Source: Taxillus chinensis
Lineage: Eukaryota; Streptophyta; Magnoliopsida; Santalales; Loranthaceae
Length of the DNA stretch: 64,000 nucleotides
Reading direction: 5' to 3'
Assembly: GCA_023512835.1 (NCBI GenBank)
Contig: CM042092.1
Coordinates: forward strand, 45,688,535 to 45,752,534
In this document: one piece after another, positions 32,023 through 43,043 of the stretch
Numbering within the stretch: the stretch's first letter is position 1
Layout: the number at the start of each line of letters is the position of its first letter
Notes under the pieces: generated by a model
Databases searched by the model: none
Seen by the model: the letters and a program-made list of their open reading frames with translations, nothing else
Told to the model about the DNA's origin: nothing
Made by a program: the position numbers and the translations under genes

Positions 32023-32728
32023 ATGTTTGTGGTGTATACAGACCATCGTAGTCTTCAGTACATCTTTACCCAGAAGGATTTGAACCTAAGGCAGCGTCAG
32101 TGGATAGAGTATCTACAGACGTTTGATTTTACCCTTGCATATACCTCTGGCAAGGGGAATGTGGTGGCAGATGCTCTAAGTAGAAAGGGCAAGGTCGAGG
32201 TGGCTATGAGAGAGTGGAAACTGATGGAGCAGTTGGCTATATTGCAGCTCCAGCCTAGTACCTCTGAGAGAGGAATGGTTTTGAGCCCTATTGTTGTGGT
32301 GCCTGAGTTATATTAGTGAGTCCGAGAGGGACAATTGGGGGATAATGAGTGCAAGACACTCCGTGCATGGATTATAGCTGGGGAGCTACCGGGAGATTGG
32401 GCCGAGGGTCCTGAGCATGAGTTGACCTTTCAGGGGCGTCTGATTATGGCGTCTCCTCTTCGTAGGGATGTGATGAGGGAGTTCCATCAGTTCAGAGTTG
32501 TTATTCATCCAGGAGGCACCAAGATGTACCATTCTCTTCGGAGACATTTTTGGTGGCCTGGGATGAAGAGGGATGTGGCAGAGTTTGTTTCTGCATGCCT
32601 TACGTTCCAACAGGTAAAGGCGGAGCACCAGCATCCAGCGGGTATGTTGCAGCCCTTAGCAGTGGCAGAGTGGAAATGGGATCACATTACGATAGATTTT
32701 GTGACAGGACTTCCACCTACCTCGGGGT
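32023..32728 (+). pseudogene. pol: RNase H end and integrase start, Tekay copy 3
   Basis: The frame 32023-32316 holds [16 protein letters not shown] and ALSRKGK, ending at TAG. The frame from 32335 has the HHCC domain (REFHQFRVVIHPGGTKM), but the second CxxC is damaged (CLTFQQVK). It then has [14 protein letters not shown], the first catalytic Asp region. The element is cut there, so the DDE core is incomplete. Confidence 0.82.
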
Positions 32729-33130
32729 GCTAACAACTCACGTGTGCGACGGGAAACGTAGAGGGGACTGGGGGTGCGCAATAGGGAAACGTAGAGGGGA
32801 CTGGGGGCGCGCGATGGGGGAGGAGAGGAGGACGGGGGCGTTGACGCGTGCGGGCGCGACGGAAAACACATAGGGGACATGGGGTGGGTTGCAAGGGGCG
32901 TGCGACGGGGAAGTGGGGAACTCAGGGGGACAGGAACGCTAATGCAAGGACGAGATTGAAATTTCTGGTTATTTGCTGACATGACAAGGTCAACTAAAGC
33001 ATAAGCAAAACCTATATTTAGCTTTTGTTTTTGCTTTTGCTAATGGTTTACCTAAACCATTGGAGCCCAAATTTAGCTATATTTTACTATACCTATTGCT
33101 ATAACTGATGCATTGGAGATGCTCTAAATA
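32729..33130. other. GC-rich then AT-rich segment of unknown origin
   Basis: 32729-32940 is G-rich with a short tandem duplication: gggaaacgtagaggggact begins at 32751 and again at 32784, a 33-bp period. From about 32990 it becomes AT-rich and ends ccattggagatgctctaaata near 33110-33130, wording often seen at ends of plant DNA transposons or MITEs. I could not find a matching inverted terminus on the left. No gene was seen. Confidence 0.35.
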
Positions 33131-34146
33131 ACTTAAGTTTAATTTTGAAATCTAACAAATAAAAAAATTTAAGAAATTAGGATCTCCCTTTATAGACTTA
33201 GGGTAAATTAAACTTAATTTTTAACTTCAACAAACAACTTAAGTAAATAAAAAGGTAGACTTTAGGTCATGGAAAAGTTAAATATCACCCCTAGACTAGT
33301 TAATTTTAAGCAAATTGTTAAAATAAGTTAGAAACCTCAAAACTCTTAAGATAGGTACCGAAAAGGCGTTGTGGGGATGCTAATCCTTCCACACGCATAA
33401 CAAACTTCCGAGCCCATCCCTAGCAACTTAGATTAATTTTTTCTTAGGTGACTAATTGCACCAAAAAAATGATTGGTAGTGACTCAAACTTTTCATCACC
33501 CTTTGGATGAAGGTTGGGGGGAACCGCACCCCAAAAGCGGTTTCCCTCCCGGACAGAATCCGTTGATGACAGCTGGCGACTCTGTTGGGGACTCTTAGAG
33601 AGTTAGGCCTAGGATTAGAATTAGGAGGTTTATTTCTTGTTTTAACTGTTTATATTTTTTATTTAATCATTTATTTACTTCGTTTAATCATCACCATTGT
33701 ATGATAGTTTTGATTTACGTGCTTTAATGCCATGATAGTTGTGTTTTACCACTTTCCCTAATTATTGCATTCATGCATAAACCCTATACCTGGGGTTTTT
33801 GTCATGATTTAGGTTAGCAAGGTTTAGTACGGTATCCTGCGTGTTGATCATTATCCATAAAGGGACCCTGGACTCCTCACTCAAGCTTGAGGTCCTTTTA
33901 AGGCTCGTCCTTTTAATGCCCCCTCTAGTAAATCCCATGGTGTACAAAGCCCTCTATAGAGGAGGCTTAGGAACCAATGAATAAGATAGGTTCAGCAATA
34001 GGAGCCTACTAGAGGCATTAACTCACATGTTGTTTGCCCATTTTAGCCTTCCTTTTGAAGGATAAGTTCATCCACATCCAATCATGTTGTTTTGTTACTA
34101 TCTTGTAAATATTTTTGCTGTTTTTTTTACTTTGTCTTATACATTT
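33131..34146 (+). mobile_element. Tat/Ogre-like LTR end, PBS and leader
   Basis: The block ggcgttgtggggatgctaat at about 33366, then ttccgagcccatcc and attggtagtgactc, resembles the LTR 3' end of plant Tat/Ogre-type Gypsy elements. The LTR appears to end tgatgaca at 33571. After two bases comes a PBS-like TGGCGACTCTGTTGGGGAC (33574-33592). The leader runs to 34146 and is split there by Tekay copy 4, continuing at 40993. No coding frame is present. The family assignment rests on remembered motif patterns and is moderate. Confidence 0.5.
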
Positions 34147-34151
34147 GTTCA

Positions 34152-34680
34152 TGTAATGACCCGTGTTTGTGGTATGTAAGAAGTTAACCGAAGATGCCTT
34201 GTGAGTGGAAATTGTTGGGTTTTAGGGAGTTTTCTAACATGCTTTTATGCCCTAGGAAGATGTTATCTGCATATACAGGCGTTTTTAGGCTGTTTTGTCC
34301 GGTTTTGGAGGTTGATTTTGACCTAGTAGATAGGCTTAGATGAATTGGCGTGCAGAGCAAAAGATTCTTAGAATGATGTCTTCTATCTACCACAGAAGTT
34401 TCAGGCCAAAAGGACGTGCACGCGAATTGGACCCATTTGGCATGCAAGGTTTTTATTGCATGGATGTCTTTTACATGATGCAAGAAGGCTTGGGGTAAAG
34501 CTTGAGTGCATTTGGAGCTGCACGCCAATTGGGGAATTGACGTTCAAATTGGCGTGCAGACATATTTTTGCATGGTTACCTTGGTTTTGTTATTCTAATC
34601 ATCTTTTCCCAAAGGACCATGTTGGAATTATGGATATTTTGGTGTGTATGGATGTGGGAAGGTCATAGCTTGTTCCATCA
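34152..34680 (+). repeat. Truncated 5' LTR (U3 only) of Tekay copy 4
   Basis: It matches 39171-39699 with about ten differences by eye. It includes the inverted-repeat arm GCACGCCAATT at 34520-34530, paired with AATTGGCGTGC at 34547-34557. It stops just inside the first promoter palindrome (ttccatcaa). The TATA box and transcription start are missing, so this LTR cannot drive its own element. Confidence 0.92.
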
Positions 34681-36353
34681 AGCTATGAAGCGGGAGAGAG
34701 AAGAATTTGGCAGCCTGAAGCAAGGATCAAAGACGGTGCCCGAGTATGAGCGGGAGTTCCGGAGCCTGAGTAGGTTTGCCCCCGAGACTGTGGCAAAGGA
34801 GGACCTGAAAGCCCACAAGTTCACCTTGGGTCTCAGGCCAGCTCTTAGGCAGAGGGTGGCGATTCTGCGTTTGAGGACCTATGCTGAGGTTGTTGAGACA
34901 ACATGCATAGCTGAGAGGGAACTGGATGATGGGAGGCAGGTCCACCAGGGTCGCCAGTTACAAGGTGGGTCTGAACGCGATTCTGGGTCCAAGAGGCCCA
35001 AGACTGAGGAGAGAGATAGTGGTTCTTTCCGCAGCCGGGGGTCTACCATCTGTGAACCTAGGGAGGTTCACCCTTGGCGGTAGTGGGCGGGGAGGTTCAG
35101 CAGGAAGTCTCCCCAGCGGTTGTCTTTGTTGTGGGAGGCAAGGTCACTTCAAGAGGGAATGTCCCAAGAAGGACTGGCGGTGCAACAGCTGTGGGCGAGA
35201 GGGCCACTTGAGCCGGGTGTGCAGAAGTGGCAACAGGGGAGTAGGAGGCATGGCATCCAGCATGAGGAGTGATGCTAGTTTCCGCGCTCCAGCAGAGAGG
35301 CCAGCCCATCAGTGGCAGGCTAGCCAGGCAGGATCTAGCCAGACCCGACCTCAGGGGAGGCAAGAGCGTCAGCAGACTGAAGTTGGAGGCAGCCATGGCG
35401 GGAAGCGCCCAATGAGTGAGCCGACCAGTGGCACAGGCCAAGGGAGGGTGTTTGCGCTGGAGGCAACGTACCAGGAGGAGGCTGAGCTACCACCCCCACC
35501 GGCTGAGGGTGGAGCAGGACCATCGGTGGTTAGAGGTACCCTTTTGATCTCCCGTACATTAGCTTCTGTTCTTTTCGATACGGGTGCATCGTGTTCTTTT
35601 GTTGCTGAGTTTGTGATAGATAGCTTGGGGTTAGCTTGTGTGGAGGCAGCGAAGCCCCTAGTTGTTGAGTCTCCAGTGGGGGGTATGATTGAGGTGCGGC
35701 GTGTTTGCCGTGACTGTGTATTAACCATAGGAAGTGTGGAGCTGAGTTTCGACCTGCATGTATTGCCCTTGCGTGCTTTTGACCTGATCTTGGGTATGGA
35801 TTGGCTTATGGCTTTCCAGGCCAAGATAGATTGTTATCGGCGGCGTGTATCCTTCGTTACACCTGTAGGGACCTCTTGCACCCTACAAGGGGAGTGGGAC
35901 TGTGAGGCGAGTCGGGCTGGGCCAGTGTTGGACCAGTGGGGTGCCATTACCCACAGGTTGGAAGCCCTGACCTTTGCTGAGGAAGGGAAGGTGGAAAAGA
36001 GAGTGTGGCCAGCAGTTGTTGACCAATTTCAGGATGTCTTTCCTGACCAGTTGAGGAGTTTACCTCCTAAGAGGAGTGTAGAGTTCACCATTGAGTTGGT
36101 ACCGGGGACTGGTCCAATCTCCCAAGTAGCGTATTGTATGGGACCAGCTGAGTTGAGGGAGCTCCAGAGGCAGATAGAGGAGTTGGTGGACCAAGGGTAT
36201 ATCAGACCGAGTACCTCACCCTGGGGTGCTCCGGTGCTCTTTGCAAAGAAGGCAGACAGCACGCTTCGCCTCTGCATAGATTACAGGAAACTGAATTTGG
36301 TGACTATAAAGAACAAGTATCCGTTACCTCGGATAGATGACCTGTTCGACTAG
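34681..36353 (+). pseudogene. gag-pol: gag (partial), protease and RT start, Tekay copy 4
   Basis: Gag starts mid-domain (REEFGSLKQGSKTVPEYERE), in the second half of the capsid core. A frameshift near 35040 moves to a long frame (34926-36353, 475 codons). This frame holds the knuckles [12 protein letters not shown] and [14 protein letters not shown], both intact CX2CX4HX4C. It also holds an intact protease site [10 protein letters not shown] (about 35571-35600), [10 protein letters not shown], and RT up to [11 protein letters not shown] at 36351-36353 replaces Gln. The protease and knuckles are the most complete in the window. Confidence 0.9.
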
Positions 36354-37410
36354 TTGAGTGGAGCCCGGTGGTTTTCCAAGATAGATCTACGGTCGGGGTA
36401 TCATCAGTTGAGGGTTAGGGAGGAAGACGTCCCTAAGACGGCTTTTCGGTGCAGGTATGGGCACTATGAGTGGATAGTGATGCCTTTTGGACTCACTAAT
36501 GCGCCGGCAGTGTTTATGCATTTAATGAACTAGGTCTTCGCCCCATATCTGGATTCCTTTGTGGTGGTGTTTATAGACGATATCTTGGTGTATTCCAAGA
36601 CCGAGAGGGAGCATGTGGAGCATTTGGCAACAATGTTGCAAACCTTGAGGGACCAGCGGTTGTTTGCTAAGTTTAGTAAATGCGAGTTTTGGATGCAAGA
36701 GGTCCATTTCCTTGGCCACGTGGTGTCGGCTGAAGGGGTTAGAGTGGACCCAACCAAGATTGAGGCGGTATTATCATGGGAGAGACCAACCAATGTTTTC
36801 AAGATTCGTAGTTTTCTTGGCTTGACAGGCTATTACCGTCGTTTTGTAGAGGGATTCTCCTGTTTGGCAACTCTTATGACGGCGTTGACTCAGAAGGAAG
36901 TGAAGTTTGAGTGGACTGATAAGTGTCAGTAGGCATTTGAGGCTCTCAAAACCCGTTTGATCACTGCACCAGTGTTGAGGTTACCTCGGGAGGATATCCC
37001 ATATGAGGTGTACTGTGATGCGTCCAAGGTTGGTTTGGGGTGTGTGCTTATGCAGGAGCACAGTGTGGTAGCTTATGGGTCGAGGCAGCTGAAGCCTCAT
37101 GAGCAGAATTATCCTACTCATGATCTTGAGTTAGCGGCTGTCATCTTTGCCTTGAAGAGTTGGCAACATTACCTTTTGGAGGAGAAGTTCGTGGTGTTCT
37201 CAGATCACAAGAGCCTTCAGTACATCTTTACTCAGAAGGACTTGAATTTGAGGCAGAGGAGATAGGTGGAGTATTTGCAGACCTTTGACTTTACTCTTGC
37301 TTATACCCCGGGCAAGGGTAATGTTGTGGCTGACGCGTTGAGCAGAAAAGGGAAAGCTGAGGTGGCCGTGAGAGAGTGGAAGGCGATGGAGCGGTTGGCG
37401 ATGTTGCAGT
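36354..37410 (+). pseudogene. pol: RT palm, thumb and RNase H, Tekay copy 4
   Basis: [13 protein letters not shown] is followed by a TAG (Gln) at 36531-36533, then [19 protein letters not shown] with both catalytic Asp codons, and FLGHVVS. TAG at 36930-36932 (Gln) and TAG at 37263-37265 (Trp) interrupt the thumb and RNase H. RNase H has [15 protein letters not shown] and ALSRKGK. Apart from stops the frame is continuous from 36354 to about 37400. Confidence 0.9.
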
Positions 37411-38905
37411 GCGGCCCGTTGTTCGTGATGGTGGGACAGTCCTGAGTCCTCTGGTGGTTGTGCCTGAGTTGTACCAGCGCGTCCGGGAGGGACAGTTGGG
37501 TGACATTGAGTGTGAGGTTCTCCGTGCCCGTATTGAGGTTGGTGAGCTATCTAAGGACTGGATAGAGGGTTCTGAGAATGAGTTGTCTTTTCAGGGGCGG
37601 TTAGTAGTGGCTTCTTCTCTCAGGGATGAGGTGATGAGGGAGTTTCACCAGTCTAGAGTTGCTGTGCATCCAGGGGGTACGAAGATGTACCATGCGCTTC
37701 GGGGACATTTTTGGTGGCCTGGGATGAAACGCGATGTAGCTGCCTTTGTTTCGCGGTGCCTCACGTGTCAGCAGGTGAAGGCTGAGCATCAGCGGCCGGT
37801 GGGCATGTTACAGCCCTTGCCCATAGCGGAGTGGAAGTGGGACCACATAGCGATGGATTTTATGACTGGTCTTCCACCCACCACAAGGAGGAAAGATATG
37901 ATTTGGGTGATTGTGGATCGACTCACAAAGTCGGTCCATTTCCTTGATGTTCGCGAGCGGGACTCCATTGGGACCTTGAGTCATCTATACATGAACGAGA
38001 TTGTGAGACTGCATGGCGTACCATCAACGGTTGTCTCTGACCGGGATTCGAGGTTCACATCCCATTTTTGGGCAAGTTTGCAGGAGGCTATGGGGACCAA
38101 ACTTCACTTGAGTACAGCCTTTCACCCAGAGACTGATGGCCAGACAGAGAGGACGAATCAGACTTTGGAGGACATGTTACGGGCCTGTGTGTTAGATTTT
38201 GGGGGTTCATGGGCAACTCACCTTCCTTTGGTGGAGTTTGCCTACAATAACAGTTATCAGGCATCCATTGGGATGGCTCCTTTTGAGGCATTGTATGGGC
38301 GGCCGTGTCGATCACCTTTGTGTTAGACCGAGGTGGGGGAGACAGCTCTCTTGGGACTACAGTTAGTTCAAGAGGCTACTGAGAAGGTTCGGTTAATCCG
38401 TCAGCGCTTGTTATCAGCTCAGAGTCGGCAGAAATCTTATGCGGATCAGCGGCGGCGACCTTTGGAGTTTTCTGTGGGCGATCATGTTTTTCTCCGTGTC
38501 TCTCCACGACGTGGACATCGGCGCTTTGGGAGAGATTCCAAACTCTCTCCCTGGTTCATTGGTCCATTTGAGGTTCTAGCTTGTGTGGGGCCTGTAGCTT
38601 ACCGGTTAGCATTGCCACCGCGATTGAGTCGGGTGCACAATGTGTTCCACGTGTCCCAGTTGAGGAAGTATCATCCTGACCCCACTCATGTGATCGATTG
38701 GGGGACATTGGACATTGAGGATGACATGTCCGTTGTTGAGGCCCCTATCCGTATCCTAGATCGGCGGGAGAAACTTTTGCATGGTCGTGCTATTCCTTTG
38801 GTTCGCGTGCTGTGGCAGCACCGTGGCATTGAGGAGGAGACATGGGAACGAGAGTCCGTGATGCGTGAGCAGCACCCAGAGTTGTCCGAGGACGAACAAT
38901 CTTAA
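37411..38905 (+). pseudogene. pol: Integrase with chromodomain, Tekay copy 4
   Basis: A small deletion near 37405 shifts the frame, and the rest reads on to 38326. The HHCC zinc finger is intact ([26 protein letters not shown]). The core motifs [23 protein letters not shown] and [14 protein letters not shown] are present. TAG 38324-38326 (Trp) interrupts CWTEVGE-type sequence. The C-terminal frame (38327-38905) has VGDHVFLRVSPRRGHRRFGR, the GPFEVL motif, and the chromodomain with AIPLVRVLWQHRGIEEETWE, ending LSEDEQS and TAA. This is the only chromodomain here in one unbroken frame. Confidence 0.92.
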
Positions 38906-39170
38906 GGGTGGGAGGTGGCTGTAGTGATGTGTTTTCTTCTGTAGTGATATGTTTTCTTGTGGTTCATGATTTGGTGTATTTGTATTTCTACTTGTAAACT
39001 GGTATTTTTATTGAGATGTGTTTTGAGATTTCACTGTATTTGAGATGTCCTGTTATGTTGTGTGATCCATCTGGGCGTTGTGGCTCGCTGTCTTGCGAAT
39101 GGACCGCATGTGTTTGTTTTCCGTGCATGTTGTTTCTTTTCGAGGATGAAAAGTCTTAAGGGGGAGAGGA
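38906..39170 (+). other. 3' spacer, hairpin and polypurine tract, Tekay copy 4
   Basis: The pol-end hairpin is ttgtccgaggacgaacaa (one mismatch). The second hairpin, cttttcgaggatgaaaag, is at about 39136-39153, followed by tcttaagggggagagga to the LTR at 39171. It is otherwise GT-rich spacer. Confidence 0.8.
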
Positions 39171-40987
39171 TGTAATGACCCGTGTTTGTGGTATGTAAGA
39201 AGTTAACCGAAGATGCCTTGTGAGTGGAAATTGTTGGGTTTTAGGGAGTTTTCTAACATGCTTTTATGCCCTAGGAAGATGCTATTTGCATATACAGGCG
39301 TTTTTAGGATGTTTTGTCCGATTTTGGAGGTTGATTTTGACCTAGTAGATGGGCTTAGATGAATTGGCGTGCAAAGCAAAAGATTCTTAGAAAGATGTCT
39401 TCTATCTACCACAGAAGTTTCAGGCCAAAAGGACGTGCACGCGAATTGGACCCATTTGGCGTGCAAGGTTTTTATTGCATGGATGTCTTTTACATGATGC
39501 AAGAAGGCTTGGGGTAAAGTTTGAGTGCATTTGGAGCTGCACGCCAATTGGGGAATTGGCGTTCAAATTGGCGTGCATACATATTTTTGCATGGTTACCT
39601 TGGTTTTGTTATTCTAATCATCTTTTCCCAAAGGACCATGTTGGAATTATGGATATTTTGGTGTGTATGGATGTGGGAAGGTCATAGCTTGTTCCATCAA
39701 AACTACGTCGTTTTGATGCTGGGATTCACTTAATCAAAACTACGTCTTTTTGATGTTGTGTTGTCTATATAAGGAGGAGAAGCCCTTTGTTTTAGGTTTT
39801 AGGGTTTGTTGTTCCACCAGCCGTCGCAGAGAGAGAGAGAGAGGGAGGGAGAGCTGCTGGCTTGCTGCCGGAGCATCTTGCGTGGGGAGGACAGCGTCTA
39901 GCGCAGGAGCAAGAGCAGGAGGACATTTCCAAGGTAGGGGTTCTGTTCTTCCTTGTACCTATCCCAGGGTTTTGGCCTTGTGGTAGTCGATTTTGTAATC
40001 TGGATATATAATATATTATATGTAAATTCATATAGGTGTGATCTCCTATATGGATGTTGGCCTTCAGTGGCACGTATGGGGATGAGATTAGGCCTGTGTG
40101 GCACTGCACACTAGGTATTTGATATTATGCCTGTGCGGCCATGCATGTTATGCGATTGATGTTATGCCAGTGTGGTTATGCTTGAAAAGTGTTTGATGTA
40201 ATGTCTGTGAGGATATGCATGCTAGGTGTTTGATGTTATACCAGGGTGGACATGCATGTTAAATTTTTGTTGTTATGCCTGAATAACTGAGATATATGTT
40301 AAATGTTTGTTGTTATGTCTGTGGAGCCTAAGAAGCCTGAGAGGCTGAGGCAATGCTTGTGTACCCGTGGAGCCTGAGAGGCTGAGTTGATGTCAGTGAG
40401 ACTGACTGTGGAGCCTGAGAGGCTGAGCTAATGTCAGTGAGACTGACTGTGGAAACTATGCCTGAGAGGCAGTTAAACCATTGGCCTGAAGAGGCGGTTA
40501 AATCACTTGTGGTTTGTGTGGGAGAATTATAACTATTGATGTAGTTTGTTATTGTCTGTTGAAACTATCGTAACACGACACTGCACTTGTACACATGGCA
40601 TGTAGATGCTAGGAGCATGGGATGGGTTGGGGAGACATGATCCTTACTGAGCTGTGGATGCTCACACCCTCCTACTATGGTGTGTTTTCTTGCAGGAACC
40701 TACAGGCGTTAGGTGGGAACACCAAGGTGGAAGAGTTCTGTTTTGTGGCTTTGTTTTATGTTATTTACGTTATGTAATTTTGTTGAGGCATTAAAACCCC
40801 AGCGGGGAGATACTGTAATGAAGTTTGAGAAACAATAAAGGCATGTGGTTTGAATTTAATAATTAAGTGATTTTGGTTTCTGAAAATAAAATGTGAAGCG
40901 TATGTTGTATTCTACCCCTTTATCCAAACTCGGATAAAGGGAGGGTCGCGTTCCGGTCTCCTCGGGTTGGAAAACCGGGGCGTGACA
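39171..40987 (+). repeat. 3' LTR of Tekay copy 4
   Basis: TGTAATGACCCG to GGGGCGTGACA, 1817 bp, followed by the TSD gttca. Inverted-repeat modules lie at 39437-39464 and 39539-39576 with GCACGCGAATT and GCACGCCAATT arms. Promoter palindromes lie at 39696-39717 and 39733-39754, TATA at 39765-39773 and a short GA tract near 39830. AGCCTGAGAGGCTGAG-type minisatellite lies at about 40325-40500. Confidence 0.93.
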
Positions 40988-40992
40988 GTTCA

Positions 40993-41208
40993 TATGAATA
41001 TTTTTGTTGTTTCCTCTAACCTTATTTTTATGTGAATTGTATCATTATTATTATTATTATTATTTTTACTAACCGTGTCAAATTCTTTATATTGTCCATA
41101 CACATATCATTGACATCCAACATAGGCTCATGCAGGGTTCACATTACACTCCACTCCACTCATATATTCTTTCAGTCACATAGACCGTCTCATCACTATA
41201 GGCTCATG
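40993..41208 (+). other. Continuation of the Tat/Ogre-like leader
   Basis: This sequence directly follows the second gttca TSD copy, so it was contiguous with 34146 before the copy-4 insertion. It is AT-rich and non-coding, with an (att)n run at about 41044-41067. It ends where a Copia-type LTR start (tgttggatcaaac) appears. Confidence 0.6.
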
Positions 41209-41211
41209 GTG

Positions 41212-41567
41212 TGTTGGATCAAACTCAGAATTTGGATAATGCAGGTAAATTGGTCCCTGGAAGCCTAGGGGGGGGGGGTGAATAGGCTTTTAGCGAAACG
41301 TTTTTCTGTCTTTGGCACAATACTTATCTGGTTAAAAAATATAATCAATGCGGAAAATAACCAGATAGTGGAAGTATTTTATTTTATTATCAAGAGATAA
41401 TTACAACAAACTATAAGCCGATTAAAGCTTGTAAAGCTTTTCAATCTACTAAAAAACTCTCTTACACTCTGTTTACAGTTACTCACACATTAGCCAATAC
41501 AATCTCTATAAGCTCTTGTACATGTATGTGCTTGTTTACACTTTAACACATTCGCACCTATGCATAC
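41212..41567 (+). repeat. Copia-type LTR start fragment
   Basis: It begins tgttggatcaaactcagaa, sharing about 35 bp with the starts of the LTRs at 41568 and 57532, then diverges. A run of ten G with flanks aagccta and taggctt forms a hairpin-like structure at 41259-41290. No coding sequence was seen. It may be a fragment of a related Copia LTR into which the 41568 element inserted. Confidence 0.5.
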
Positions 41568-41596
41568 TGTTGGATCAAACCAAGAATTTGGATGAT
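41568..41596 (+). repeat. 5' LTR of the Copia element, first 29 bp
   Basis: tgttggatcaaacc followed by aagaatttggatgat matches 57532-57560. The next LTR base is found at 45320 after the solo LTR and TSD atgat (41592-41596 and 45315-45319). Confidence 0.85.
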
Positions 41597-41881
41597 TGAT
41601 CGGGGGAATTTATACCCCCTTTTTAGGGCCATTTTGGGTACATTTTCATACTCTTTTGCTTTATTTATTACCCAAATGAGTTATATTATCACATTTTCAT
41701 GCCCTAACCCGAAAAAGAGGATTTCTTGTAGTTTTTGTGGTATTTTTGCTATATTTTGACAGGAATCCAAAAATCCAAGAAGAATTCACCAAATTCACAG
41801 AAGGAAGAAAGAATCCCAAGGACCTAAGGATCACGACGGCCAAATTTCATGTTGGTCGGGTGAAGGTCAGGTGAAGGACCT

Positions 41882-42151
41882 TTCACCCGACCAGGTCGGG
41901 TGAAGCCCATATTTTAGGGATAGCTTTCTGGAGCCTTAATAAAGATTTTTGTCTTCTGGTCGGGTGAAATCCGAGGTCGTTTGGAGGTGGTCGGGTGAAG
42001 GACCCTTCACCTGACTAGGTCGGGTGAAGCTTATTTTTCATATCCAGACTCTCCAAGCATCAAGGAACATAACTTCCTTCTGGTCGAGTGAAATTTGAAG
42101 ACCCTACACGGTGGTCGGGTGAAGGTCGGGTGAAGCCTTCTTCACCCGACC
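41882..42151 (+). promoter_or_regulatory. GGTCGGGTGAA inverted repeats in the solo LTR U3
   Basis: At 41882-41904 the arms TTCACCCGACC and GGTCGGGTGAA pair perfectly around one base. At 42005-42029 a similar pair has two G-T type mismatches. At 42113-42151 GGTCGGGTGAAG pairs with CTTCACCCGACC across a short loop. All lie upstream of the TATA-like sequence near 42450. Confidence 0.65.
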
Positions 42152-43043
42152 AAAGCCCAAATTTCAGCAATGGACTCCTTATTTTTGTAGCTCACTTTTT
42201 TCCTTCTGGACTAAAGTCATTTGATCAAAGGATAAGCACCAACCACTCAAGTCAAAGGGAAATTAATTGAAGAAATTCAAATTCAAATGGGGGCTCTGCA
42301 TTTGGATTGAGGTCTTTATGGGATTTAAGAGAGGGATTTATCTTATTTTCAAATTCAAAAATAAGGGAGTTACAAGAGAATTAAGAGGGGCTATTATTTT
42401 AAAGATTTATGGAGGATTTATGGAAAATTGAAATCCATGCTTGGGAGGCTATAAAAGGGGAGCTGATCCTTCATTTGTAAGCAATCCAATATCCAATATT
42501 CATACAGTTCTCTTTCATTCTACATTTCTATTCCTCACCTAGAGTAAAGAAAGGGAGAGAGAAGAAGGCTTGGGGTATCTCTTGGAGTTTGAAGACAATC
42601 TACTGGGAAAAGAAGATCAACCTTGGAATTCTTGGTCTAAATAGGCAAGCTATCTTTTTGGTTTTCTTATTCCATGTTTTGTAATTCTTTTGTTTTCAAT
42701 TATACTATGGAAACTTAAAAATCCTTGATTGGGGTTAGGATGGAGTTTGATGTAATAAATTAAATTGCAATATTTTAGTTTAATCTTTTTCACTTTGTGA
42801 GTGTTTATTGAATATCTTGGGTTGAAATATAAAATGGACTCTGGCCATTTCATTTTATCATTATAGGTACTTATGTGAAGGATTGACAAATAAAGCATAA
42901 TTACTCGAAAAAGCAAGATAATCAAACTAGGGGTTGCATAATTTGCGAAAGCCAGTGTAAAACCTAGGATACCAAGTTAAGAGTGGGTGTGGTGCTAGCT
43001 CTAGACTAAACAACCCAAATCTTAAAGGGTCACCCGTCTCCCA

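Larger units (their letters stand above)
29918..32728 (+). mobile_element. Tekay-lineage fragment, truncated at both ends (copy 3)
   Basis: It starts in the gag zinc-knuckle region directly after the Gypsy LTR at 29917. It ends in integrase after [11 protein letters not shown] at about 32728, where GC-rich unrelated sequence begins. No LTRs are attached. Codon-level divergence from copies 1, 2 and 4 is clear, for example ITALLEEAEVPSSTTEGG where they have [10 protein letters not shown]. It therefore represents another subfamily. Confidence 0.85.
34152..40987 (+). mobile_element. Tekay element with promoter deletion (copy 4)
   Basis: It is bounded by a perfect TSD gttca (34147-34151 and 40988-40992). 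The 3' LTR is complete (39171-40987). Only the first 529 bp of the 5' LTR remain (34152-34680). A deletion removed the rest of the LTR, the PBS and the start of gag. Pol is the best preserved of all copies. It has five in-frame stops, all TAG and all explained by C-to-T or G-to-A changes, and two frameshifts. Confidence 0.93.
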
